Assembly: GCA_020048155.1 (NCBI GenBank)
Contig: JAIFMY010000044.1
Location: forward strand, 1-33,446
Direction of reading: 5' to 3'
Length of the DNA stretch: 33,446 nucleotides
From: Bacteroidota bacterium
GTDB lineage: Bacteria > Bacteroidota > Bacteroidia > Bacteroidales > DYOH01
Both the position numbers and the translations under genes were made by a program. Each line of letters starts with the position of its first letter. Within the stretch, counting starts at the first letter, position 1. The notes below the pieces were generated by a model that was not told the DNA's origin, did not search any database, and saw only the letters and a program-made list of their open reading frames with translations. Positions 15,607 to 22,966 of the stretch are shown piece after piece.

Positions 15607-16701
15607 ATGAAAAAACAAATTCTCATCGCGTTTCACATCTTGGCAATTGCTATGATATTGAACGCTCAAACAGTGGCTCCAAAATTGCAATTCGAAACTA
15701 CTAGCCATGACTTTGGTAAAATACCAGACAATCAGAAAGTAACATACCAGTTTAAATTAAAAAATACGGGAAGCCAGCCGCTCATTATCACCAATGTGCA
15801 AGCAGCTTGTGGATGTACCACGCCAAATTGGCCCAAAAATCCGTTGGTACCGGGTGCAAGTGCAACCATAGATGTGGAGTTCAACCCAGCCGGCTACCGT
15901 GCATTCAGCAAAACCATTACAGTATACTCCAACAGCGAGCCAAACTCTGTGGTACTTACTATCAGCGGTGAGGCATTTTCACCCAACAATCCTGTAGTGG
16001 CTGTAGATGAAGACAAAGAAAAATTCAAAGCCCGCATGGGTAATTTGGGACTTGTTTCAACACACATAGGATTTGGCAACATATTCCCACAAGACGTGAA
16101 GAAAAATGTGGTAGAAATAAAGAATATGGGCACTACACCGCTCAATATTGGGTTCTTCAGCGTGCCCGATCACATTACAATCAAAGCAGTACCCGAGGTA
16201 TTGGCACCTAACGCCAAAGGGTTGATTGAGGTAACCTTCAATGGAGCTAAAAAGAATGACTGGGATTATATTTTTGATCGGGTATATGTGACGTTCGATG
16301 GTCAACGGAATTTTGATAACACACTCAATATCACAGCAATCATTACAGAAGATTTCAATAAACTAAGCGATGCCGAGCGACAAAATGCCCCGGTAATTAG
16401 CATCGAAAATGCCAATTACGACTTTGGCGAAATTAAAGCCGGAACTCAGGTAAAAATGAGTTTCAAGCTTACCAATAATGGCAAAATGCCACTTGTAATA
16501 CGTAAAGTAAAAGCAAGCTGCGGCTGCACTGCGGCTGAACCGAAGGAAATGGTCATCTTACCGGGTAAATTTACCTTGGTAGAATCGGTATTCGATAGTA
16601 CCGGACGCACAGGCGATCAGAGCAAAAGTATCACCATCATCACCAACGATCCCAAAAACAGTCGCAGTGTGATTTGGATAAAAGGGAAAGTGACCAATTG
16701 A
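15607..16701 (+). CDS. Exported protein with two DUF1573 domains
   Basis: A 364-residue protein. The ATG at 15607 is preferred to one 9 bases upstream because it opens directly with a signal peptide (MKKQILIAFHILAIAM, cleavage near NAQTVAP). Two DUF1573 domains follow, at about residues 25-125 and 268-360. Each has the family core: HDFGKIPDNQKVTYQFKLKN with ACGCT, and YDFGEIKAGTQVKMSFKLTN with SCGCT. A less conserved ASH-like beta domain lies between them. DUF1573 proteins are common in Bacteroidota cell envelopes, are Ig-like, and have no defined activity. The paired Cys of each C-G-C motif could bind metal or form disulfides, but this is unproven. Confidence 0.9.
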   Translation: MKKQILIAFHILAIAMILNAQTVAPKLQFETTSHDFGKIPDNQKVTYQFKLKNTGSQPLIITNVQAACGCTTPNWPKNPLVPGASATIDVEFNPAGYRAFSKTITVYSNSEPNSVVLTISGEAFSPNNPVVAVDEDKEKFKARMGNLGLVSTHIGFGNIFPQDVKKNVVEIKNMGTTPLNIGFFSVPDHITIKAVPEVLAPNAKGLIEVTFNGAKKNDWDYIFDRVYVTFDGQRNFDNTLNITAIITEDFNKLSDAERQNAPVISIENANYDFGEIKAGTQVKMSFKLTNNGKMPLVIRKVKASCGCTAAEPKEMVILPGKFTLVESVFDSTGRTGDQSKSITIITNDPKNSRSVIWIKGKVTN

Positions 16702-16734
16702 CATATCTATTTTTTCAGGAATAAATACATACAG

Positions 16735-16776
16735 AGCCATTCCCTTTTGTAAGAGCGAATGGCTTTGTTTATTTTT
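16735..16776 (+). terminator. Rho-independent terminator after the DUF1573 gene
   Basis: AGCCATTC (16735-16742) pairs with GAATGGCT (16757-16764), followed by a T-rich run (16765-16776). Its loop and T-run also contain the meaB promoter boxes. Confidence 0.8.
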
Positions 16777-16777
16777 G
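16746..16777 (+). promoter_or_regulatory. Bacteroidota-type promoter of meaB
   Basis: TTTG (16746-16749), a 20-base spacer, then TATTTTTG (16770-16777) fit the TTTG-N19-21-TAnnTTTG consensus exactly. The ATG at 16797 is only 19 bases beyond, so the leader would be very short. The boxes lie inside the upstream terminator. Confidence 0.55.
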
Positions 16778-16796
16778 TATCAGACAACAAGTACAC

Positions 16797-17894
16797 ATGC
16801 AGGAAACAGAAAAAGAAAACACATCCGATTCGTTGCGCGTAAATAAAGGCATAGAACAGCCACCTGTGATAAGCACTCAAGCAGTAAAGAAATTTTTAAA
16901 TAAAAGGAAAAAACTGCTAAGCGCCCAAGAATATGCTTCGCTCATACAACAAGCCGATATTTCGGTACTGAGCCAAGCCATAACCCTGATAGAAAGCACA
17001 TTGAACGAACATCAGCAGTTAGCTACGCAAATAGTGAATTTGTGCTTGCCGCATGCAGGAAAAGCAAAACGCATAGGTATTACGGGAGTTCCGGGTGTGG
17101 GCAAAAGTACATTCATAGAATCTTTTGGAGTATATCTGACCACATTGGGCCGCAAAGTGGCTGTACTAGCCATAGACCCCAGCAGCACCAAAAGCGGAGG
17201 CAGCATTCTGGGAGACAAAACACGGATGGAAAAACTTTCTGTCAACCCAATGGCTTATGTACGTCCCTCACCGAGTGCAGGTACACTTGGCGGTGTCGCC
17301 AACAAAACACGAGAAACCATCATTTTATGCGAAGCTGCAGGGTTTGATACCATACTCATAGAAACCGTAGGTGTAGGCCAATCGGAAACCATGGTGCATT
17401 CTATGGTCGATTTTTTCCTACTACTCATGCTTGCCGGTGCGGGCGACGAGCTACAAGGCATAAAACGCGGTATTATGGAAATGGCAGATGCTATAGCCAT
17501 CACAAAATCCGATGCCGGAAATCAGGACAAAGCCATGCGAGCCCGGGCTGAATATGCTCATGCACTACATCTTTTTCCCCCTGCCGAATCAGGTTGGATT
17601 CCAAAAGTAAGCACCTGTTCTGCAATCACTGGCGAAGGTATTGAAGCACTTTGGGAAACTATCGACCAATATTTTCTTCTTATATCATCTAACGGATATA
17701 TGGAAAAACTGCGAAAAGACCAAGCGAAAGATTGGTTGTATAAAAACCTGAAGGAAGAGTTATTTAATCATTTTTTTGAATATTCACGCCTAAACTTTGA
17801 TTTAGAACAGATTGAAAAACAGGTATTGAATGGCCAGCAAAGTCCAACCCAAGCTGCTCGTGAACTTGTTGAAAAATTCATCACACATAGATAA
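16797..17894 (+). CDS. meaB: MeaB-type GTPase, methylmalonyl-CoA mutase chaperone
   Basis: A 365-residue G3E-family P-loop GTPase that protects and reactivates adenosylcobalamin-dependent methylmalonyl-CoA mutase. Motifs are the Walker A loop GVPGVGKST (97-105), AIDPSSTKSGGSILGDKTRM (switch region typical of MeaB/ArgK), the Asp/Glu-type Walker B region ILIETVGVGQSE, and the guanine-specificity motif TKSD. The C-terminal helices (about 295-365) form the dimerisation arm. The mutase genes are not in this window. Presence of MeaB implies succinyl-CoA/methylmalonyl-CoA interconversion, as in propionate metabolism. It has its own promoter just upstream. Confidence 0.95.
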   Translation: MQETEKENTSDSLRVNKGIEQPPVISTQAVKKFLNKRKKLLSAQEYASLIQQADISVLSQAITLIESTLNEHQQLATQIVNLCLPHAGKAKRIGITGVPGVGKSTFIESFGVYLTTLGRKVAVLAIDPSSTKSGGSILGDKTRMEKLSVNPMAYVRPSPSAGTLGGVANKTRETIILCEAAGFDTILIETVGVGQSETMVHSMVDFFLLLMLAGAGDELQGIKRGIMEMADAIAITKSDAGNQDKAMRARAEYAHALHLFPPAESGWIPKVSTCSAITGEGIEALWETIDQYFLLISSNGYMEKLRKDQAKDWLYKNLKEELFNHFFEYSRLNFDLEQIEKQVLNGQQSPTQAARELVEKFITHR

Positions 17895-18085
17895 GGATAG
17901 AAATTAAAGGAGACTGCATTCATTTGATAATTTTAAAGAAAGGCAGAAAGAGAAAATATTATTCCGAATTATTATTAAAAATTATTGCAGTATTCAATCA
18001 TAATATGTAATTTTACTCATGACAGTATAAGCTATCTTGTACTTAGTTTAAAAATATTATTTAAATTTTTCTAATTTCAAAAATC

Positions 18086-18298
18086 ATGAATATTAATAAC
18101 GCTGTTGACAAAGCATTTGAAGGCAAAAGTTTGAAAGAAATTGCAAATGCTCCGGTAGATGCATTGCAAGGATTGTCAGAAAAAGATGCAAAAGCTTTGA
18201 AAGAAGCCTTAGGAATCAGTACTGTAGCTGATTTAGCAAACAACAAATTTGTGAAATGGGCACAGGCAATAGTTGCTTTGGCTGAATCTGAAGAATAA
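18086..18298 (+). CDS. Small helix-hairpin-helix-like protein
   Basis: A complete 70-residue protein, predicted all-helical, soluble, with no Cys. The core LKEIANAPVDALQGLSEKDA, then KALKEALGISTVADLANNKF, resembles a tandem helix-hairpin-helix unit: a helix, a short L-x-G-L-[ST] turn, a helix, and a G-I-x-T-V-x-D-L-A segment, as in DUF4332-like and other HhH domains. HhH units often bind DNA non-specifically, but some serve in protein contacts. The gene is isolated: 191 bases after meaB and ended by a strong terminator. The stand-alone unit with its own terminator suggests an abundant small protein. The specific function is unknown. Confidence 0.75.
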   Translation: MNINNAVDKAFEGKSLKEIANAPVDALQGLSEKDAKALKEALGISTVADLANNKFVKWAQAIVALAESEE

Positions 18299-18312
18299 TT
18301 ATTTCTTTTTTT

Positions 18313-18356
18313 AAAAAAAAGGCAGGTCATTCGGATGAATGACCTGTTTTGTTTTA
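18313..18356. terminator. Bidirectional terminator between convergent genes
   Basis: A perfect 10-base stem CAGGTCATTC (18323-18332) and GAATGACCTG (18337-18346) with a GGAT loop. It has T-rich sequence after it on the plus strand (18347-18356) and eight A before it (18313-18320), which read as T on the minus strand. It can end both the 70-residue gene and the phosphatase gene. Confidence 0.9.
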
Positions 18357-18375
18357 TATAAGGATAATCAGGCAG

Positions 18376-19560
18376 TTATATAAATTCAGTAAGAACGTCT
18401 TTCAGATATTTTTCTTCAAGAACACGCGCAATGCGTTTCACCACCGTACGCCTTATTTCCAACTCTATTGGCAGATTAGGATCCTGATGAGCAATGTTTA
18501 TACGGGTACCTATGATGAAATGAATCTGGTCACTATCACGTATAAGTTTCACAATTTCGTCGGCAGGGCCCTTCCCAAGGCGGGTATTACTGTTCATTTT
18601 CTTCAGAATATCATGCACTTTGGTAAGTGTGAGAATTCCTTCGGTTATGAGGTCGAGGCCATCCATATATGAAATGGGAGGTAGATCAGGATCCGTAAAC
18701 TCGAAACTGTCGCGGATATCTCGTCCCAACTCACGCGCCAGAATATCGCTGGTAGTAGCCCCGCATGCAATTTTACTACCATCAAAATCGCGTACTTTTT
18801 CTGCCAGCACTTTATCGTTGGTCTCGTCATAAGGTGGTCCGGTGCAAATAAGCAAACGGCGGGGTTCACGAAAATAAAAAGTTACTACAGAGGTATCATC
18901 TTTAGACATGAAGCCATCGTTCTGAACGGCTTTGTTAAGTATACGGGTACTTAGTTGCTGTGCGCTCAGGTTGGTTTCACGGCTGAGTAGCTGCAAAGCA
19001 TAATCTGCAATACCATCGCGCCCCCATCCAAATGGATATTTATCGGACCCAAGGCCGCTCTGAGCGACTCCATCGGAACATACTATTACCCTATCGCCCT
19101 TTTTAATATCGAATGAACAACTCTTAAGTTCTTTGCCCGCATTGTTTTTACTATTGAGTTCCATAGTTGTCCAGCCCGGATCGTAAACTCGTTTATCTCT
19201 GATAATGATAGCTGTTGGGTTGTCATATTCCAGTATACTAATTTTATTAATGGCCTCAATATCCATGATGGTAAAAGTAGAATAGCTGATTTTGCGCTCG
19301 CTACAAACAGGCAAAGTATTCATGATTATTTCAGCAGTGCGCTTAAAATCTTTGTGTTCGCGAGTAAAATTAAGTGCCATAGTAGAAGTAAGAGTAGCCA
19401 GGATATTTGCTTTCACGCCATGCCCCATACCATCTGACAAAACTGCAACCAAACGACGCTCATCGGCAAGGCGTTTACTCAGAAACACATCGCCGCAGAT
19501 ACGTTCGCCATGATGATTTTTTTGCTGAACTTCTACCTCAACATGAAAAGCTTCTATCAT
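18376..19560 (-). CDS. SpoIIE-type PP2C phosphatase of a hydrogenase-sensor cassette
   Basis: A 394-residue cytoplasmic protein. Residues 1 to about 245 form a SpoIIE/PP2C phosphatase domain with the metal-binding residues in place: GDVF (Asp24), LSDGMGHG (Asp43-Gly44), VIVCSDGVAQSG and KDDTSVVTF. The remaining 150 residues (starting LLICTGPPYDETND and including IACGATTSDILARELG) form a separate domain I recall only from phosphatases of this gene context and whose role is unknown to me. The start ATG overlaps the stop of the upstream hydrogenase-like gene (ATGA). SpoIIE phosphatases dephosphorylate anti-sigma antagonists or similar Ser/Thr-phosphorylated proteins, so this is probably the output of the upstream sensor. 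No cognate kinase or antagonist is in the window. Confidence 0.9.
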   Translation of the reverse strand: MIEAFHVEVEVQQKNHHGERICGDVFLSKRLADERRLVAVLSDGMGHGVKANILATLTSTMALNFTREHKDFKRTAEIIMNTLPVCSERKISYSTFTIMDIEAINKISILEYDNPTAIIIRDKRVYDPGWTTMELNSKNNAGKELKSCSFDIKKGDRVIVCSDGVAQSGLGSDKYPFGWGRDGIADYALQLLSRETNLSAQQLSTRILNKAVQNDGFMSKDDTSVVTFYFREPRRLLICTGPPYDETNDKVLAEKVRDFDGSKIACGATTSDILARELGRDIRDSFEFTDPDLPPISYMDGLDLITEGILTLTKVHDILKKMNSNTRLGKGPADEIVKLIRDSDQIHFIIGTRINIAHQDPNLPIELEIRRTVVKRIARVLEEKYLKDVLTEFI

Positions 19561-21461
19561 ATCCTATTGCTTTTATCACCGTTTTTCTTCGATTCTATGA
19601 TAGAGTTAAGCATGCGCTCGGTTTCAGCAGCTGTTTCGCCCAATATGAATCCCATTTGTTGCACCATTTCCAGATTTTTGTCTATAACTTCTGTTATGCG
19701 GCTTATCACCTCTTCGGTGTGAAACTCAGGTGCCTGAATGTCTTTAAAGACAGCCCCGACAACCTTGTTTTTCTTGATTGTAAAAATGGAAAGATTGATA
19801 ATTTTTTCTTCCATATGTACATCGCGGCCTTGTATATCTTCGTTGTTGTTGATCACATACGAAAACAGATTGGTAATGGTATATGGCAGCAAAGTTTTCA
19901 AATCTGCACCCAATAGTCCGGGCACAACTTCATTAATATCGGCAGCTTCTTGGCCGAGCAGTGCAATAAAACTTTCGTTAGATTGTATAATTTTGAGGTT
20001 ATGATCTACCAGAACTACAGCAGTAGAAAGCTTCTGAAGCATGGCAGTAGTGGTACGCATGGCATCTTCTGCAGATTCTTTCTCAACCAAAGCATTTTGC
20101 TCGCTTATTTTGAGCGCATCTTGCACCTGAGCCAGTTTTTCGTTGGCAGTGCGCAGGGTTTTGATATAGTCTAGCCTATTGCGCATAGCAAAAGTATGGC
20201 ACATATCTGTAGAAGCAAGTCCTTGAGCTACAGCAATAGCAAAATGCTTGCAAGAGTGATAGCCACAAGAGCCACAACCACTGCTATCGTCGCCTGTTTT
20301 GCCAAGTTTGAGCAGAATATCGTTCACCTTTTGAGGTGAGGGATCAGGCAAACGCATGTCATTAGGTTCAAAAGTACGTTGGTGGTCGAGTTTCATGTAC
20401 TCCTCTACATTAACTTCCCATTTGGTTTTATCCAACATTTTAAGTCTTTTCTTGGTATAATTGATAACCAAGGATCGTCGGAGAAATTTTTTCCCACCCG
20501 GCGAAGTACCCGGCCCCATGATGCATCCCTCGCAGAAAAAAAGATCGAGATGACGCTTGAGAGTACTCTGATCGGCAGCAAACTCTTCGATGGCTTCGAG
20601 CACATTTCCCCCTCCTTCTGTACTAATTACTGTCCCAGTGAGCAAATCTTCCTTTATATCAACAGATTGTAGCAAACCATGCCTTATAGGAAAAAGTGCA
20701 CCTTTTCCACCAAATGGCTCGTCAAACTCAGAGAATTCAAGTTGAGCCTCATTTATGTGGTGAGAAAGTATCATGGTTCGAAGTTCCTGAAATGTAAGCA
20801 CTTCATCAATCATTGCTTCTCCGTCGTAAAGCAGTATCTCATCTTTTACAGCTAAACAAGGCCCTATGTATACCACTTTTATGCCTGCACCATATTTATC
20901 GCGTACTACTTGAGCTGTAGCGTACATAGGGCTCTTTATAGGGGCTAGGTTGTTGATGAGCTCCGGATGATACTTTTCTATAAGTGAAACTACCACCGGA
21001 CAGTTGGAAGTGATATAATATTTACCTTTGAAATTATCGAAAAGCTCAAGATACTCATTGGCAACCAAATCGGCACCAAAAGCGACTTCATTTACATGTT
21101 GAAAGCCCAACTGCCGTATCATTTGTACAAATTTCCGATAGTCGGTAATATCATGAAATTCAGCAGCAATACTTGGAGCAATGATAGCAACAACTTTTTG
21201 AGTGGAGCTAAGCATTTTTTCAACATGCTCTATAGAATCGCGATACTTGACTGCTGAATAGCTACAAGAAGTATAGCACTCCCCACAACCGATGCATCTG
21301 TCACTATTTATAATCGCCTTTTCGTCATCAGATTTCATTTCTATAGCGTTCACCGGGCAAGCCCTTACGCATGCATAGCACATGGTGCACAAATTACTAT
21401 CAATGTGCAACAATGGCTTAATTGGTTTTTTATTGTGTTGTTTTTTGTGGTCAATGATCAT
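19557..21461 (-). CDS. Sensory [FeFe]-hydrogenase-like protein with ferredoxin, Fe-S and PAS domains
   Basis: A 634-residue protein. Domains in order: two [4Fe-4S] ferredoxin motifs (Cys25/28/31/35 and Cys56/59/62/66); a [FeFe]-hydrogenase large-subunit domain (about 85-375); a four-Cys Fe-S domain (GCGSCGYHSC, about 390-425); a helical linker; and a PAS domain (about 470-585). The H-cluster motifs are altered. L1 is TSNCP, with Asn153 in place of the proton-relay Cys but ligand Cys154 kept. L2 is GPCLAVKDE (Cys202). L3 is FFCEGCIMGPG (Cys310, Cys313), with two rather than three residues between the cysteines. Sensory hydrogenases such as Thermotoga HydS also lack the relay Cys. Together with the adjacent phosphatase this resembles the phosphatase-linked sensory group (HydDB C3), so sensing of H2 or redox state is likelier than turnover. 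Confidence 0.87.
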   Translation of the reverse strand: MIIDHKKQHNKKPIKPLLHIDSNLCTMCYACVRACPVNAIEMKSDDEKAIINSDRCIGCGECYTSCSYSAVKYRDSIEHVEKMLSSTQKVVAIIAPSIAAEFHDITDYRKFVQMIRQLGFQHVNEVAFGADLVANEYLELFDNFKGKYYITSNCPVVVSLIEKYHPELINNLAPIKSPMYATAQVVRDKYGAGIKVVYIGPCLAVKDEILLYDGEAMIDEVLTFQELRTMILSHHINEAQLEFSEFDEPFGGKGALFPIRHGLLQSVDIKEDLLTGTVISTEGGGNVLEAIEEFAADQSTLKRHLDLFFCEGCIMGPGTSPGGKKFLRRSLVINYTKKRLKMLDKTKWEVNVEEYMKLDHQRTFEPNDMRLPDPSPQKVNDILLKLGKTGDDSSGCGSCGYHSCKHFAIAVAQGLASTDMCHTFAMRNRLDYIKTLRTANEKLAQVQDALKISEQNALVEKESAEDAMRTTTAMLQKLSTAVVLVDHNLKIIQSNESFIALLGQEAADINEVVPGLLGADLKTLLPYTITNLFSYVINNNEDIQGRDVHMEEKIINLSIFTIKKNKVVGAVFKDIQAPEFHTEEVISRITEVIDKNLEMVQQMGFILGETAAETERMLNSIIESKKNGDKSNRI

Positions 21462-21715
21462 GCAATATCAATTTGAAAAAATTTTCTAAGCACCTCCTCG
21501 GCGTTTCCTTCGTCTTGTATGGTATATAAGTTATCATCTATTTTTATAAAAGGTCCGTTCACACAGTCTTTGAAACAATGCGTACCTTTAAAAGTTACCT
21601 TGTCTTTTAGATTGTGGGTAGTGAGAAAATGCTCAATCACCTTTACTATTTTTTTATTTCCTCTCGAAAAGCAAGAACTTCCGAGACATATAACAATTTC
21701 TGTTTTAGAATCCAT
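21458..21715 (-). CDS. Thioredoxin-like [2Fe-2S] ferredoxin (NuoE/HydC-like)
   Basis: An 85-residue protein from the ATG at 21715; the frame stays open to an earlier ATG at 21736 (92 residues). The later start is favoured because it gives the usual family N-terminus (charged residues, then EIVICLGSSCF) and because a candidate -7 element at 21738-21745 would start transcription downstream of the earlier ATG. The four [2Fe-2S] ligands are spaced C-x4-C (CLGSSC) and C-x3-C (CFKDC), as in the 24-kDa NADH dehydrogenase subunit and thioredoxin-like ferredoxins. Its stop overlaps the start of the hydrogenase-like gene (ATGA). It probably passes electrons to or from that protein's Fe-S chain. Confidence 0.87.
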   Translation of the reverse strand: MDSKTEIVICLGSSCFSRGNKKIVKVIEHFLTTHNLKDKVTFKGTHCFKDCVNGPFIKIDDNLYTIQDEGNAEEVLRKFFQIDIA

Positions 21716-21737
21716 ACAGGTATATAAACGTTTCATA

Positions 21738-21745
21738 CAAATTTA
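21738..21745 (-). promoter_or_regulatory. Candidate -7 element of the hydrogenase-sensor cassette
   Basis: On the minus strand TAAATTTG matches TAnnTTTG. It would place the transcript start near 21732, giving a leader of about 17 bases before the ATG at 21715. The -33 box is poor (ATTG with 23-base spacing). Confidence 0.33.
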
Positions 21746-21850
21746 AGGATTTTGAATCTGATTTGAATCAATTTGCACGTCTTGTTTCAATGATTTAAAA
21801 CATGTTTCATAAAATATTTATTAATGTATCAGTAAACTAAAGTCTTTAGT

Positions 21851-21858
21851 TAATTTTG
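21851..21858 (+). promoter_or_regulatory. Candidate -7 element of hemH
   Basis: TAATTTTG matches TAnnTTTG, 27 bases before the ATG at 21886. The -33 box is not obvious. It is divergent from the cassette promoter at 21738-21745. Confidence 0.35.
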
Positions 21859-21885
21859 TGTGCTACGATAGATTTGATAAAGAAT

Positions 21886-22833
21886 ATGATGACAGAAAAT
21901 AATATACAAAAAGGAGTACTCCTCGTAAATATGGGAGGCCCGCTGAACGAAAAAGACATGAAAACCTTTCTGGTTCGCATGTTCAACGACCCGCATATAA
22001 TGCCCCTCAACATTCTAGGCCGCAAAGCACTGGCTTTTTTAATCAGCAATTCCAGATACAAAAAATCCTGGGCTAAATACGAATTGATAGGAGGGACACC
22101 TATTGTAGAAACTACCAATAAAATGACACAGAGCCTAGCAGATATACTCCCTGAGCACCATGTAAAAATGGCTTTTTCATATTCACCCCCGTTTATTGGC
22201 GATGTACTCAAAACCTTTTCAGATGAGGATATAAAACATATTCATGTTATCCCCCAATACCCACATTATAGTTTTACTACTTATCAAAGCGTATTAGACG
22301 AGTGCGCCCGTTTTTTCAAAATGGATCCATCTGTGCACATTACATATGCTCCCCCCTATTTCGGGCATCCATTGTACATATCGTTTTGGGCAGAATTGGT
22401 AAAAAAACATTGTGAGAAAGAAAACCTGAATTCGCCAATGTTGCTTTTCAGTGCCCATAGTATACCCATGACTTTTGTTGAAAAAGGCGACACTTACCCG
22501 CAGGAAATAGCCGAATCGGCCAAACTGATAGCAGAGTCAGTAAATATGAAATTCGAAGTTTCGTACCAATCTCAAATAAAAGGCAGTGCATGGGTAGGCC
22601 CGCCTACACCGGAGGTGATGAAGCGATTAAAGTCAGAAGGAGTAGAAGAGCTCGTAATCATTCCCATCAGCTTTGTGACCGAAAATCTGGAAACCATGTA
22701 CGACCTCGACCACGATTTGGTTCCATTTGGTAAAAACACCATAGGGATAAAACATGTCTCTCGTGTACGTATTGATTTTGAAACGAATACATATTTAGAA
22801 TTACTCAGGGATTTGGCAGAAAAAAAGAAATAG
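21886..22833 (+). CDS. hemH: Ferrochelatase
   Basis: A 315-residue enzyme that inserts Fe2+ into a porphyrin at the end of heme synthesis. GVLLVNMGGP at the N-terminus and YELIGGTPI are family signatures. The catalytic pair is present: His191 in SAHSIP and Glu266 in SFVTENLETMYDLD. The ATG at 21886 is chosen over an upstream TTG at 21856 because the TTG overlaps the candidate promoter and adds residues unlike the family. An ATG three bases later (21889) is equally possible. Whether the substrate is protoporphyrin or coproporphyrin cannot be decided by eye. The gene is alone on its strand. Confidence 0.95.
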   Translation: MMTENNIQKGVLLVNMGGPLNEKDMKTFLVRMFNDPHIMPLNILGRKALAFLISNSRYKKSWAKYELIGGTPIVETTNKMTQSLADILPEHHVKMAFSYSPPFIGDVLKTFSDEDIKHIHVIPQYPHYSFTTYQSVLDECARFFKMDPSVHITYAPPYFGHPLYISFWAELVKKHCEKENLNSPMLLFSAHSIPMTFVEKGDTYPQEIAESAKLIAESVNMKFEVSYQSQIKGSAWVGPPTPEVMKRLKSEGVEELVIIPISFVTENLETMYDLDHDLVPFGKNTIGIKHVSRVRIDFETNTYLELLRDLAEKKK

Positions 22834-22853
22834 AAGAATAAGAGTAAGCATAT

Positions 22854-22895
22854 CAAAAAAAAACTTCCCGAAAGTAAAAATACGATCGGGAAGTT
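22854..22895 (-). terminator. Rho-independent terminator of the Asp-box propeller gene
   Basis: AACTTCCCGA (22862-22871) pairs with TCGGGAAGTT (22886-22895). On the minus strand it is followed by a run of T (complement of 22854-22863). It lies about 70 bases past the stop at 22967. On the plus strand, after hemH, no T-run follows, so it is mainly a minus-strand terminator. Confidence 0.82.
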
Positions 22896-22966
22896 AGATA
22901 ACATACAAAAATGCGGTTCAAACTATTTTAATCACACCCGCAAATCATTGGCTATGCGTAAAAGAA

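Noticed and set aside
19557-21461. Reading this gene as a catalytic, H2-producing [FeFe] hydrogenase
   Set aside because: The proton-relay Cys of L1 is Asn, the L3 motif is shortened, and the PAS domain with coupled phosphatase points to sensing.
21856-21885. TTG start for ferrochelatase at 21856
   Set aside because: It overlaps the candidate -7 element and adds residues not expected before the conserved N-terminal strand; ATG at 21886 fits.
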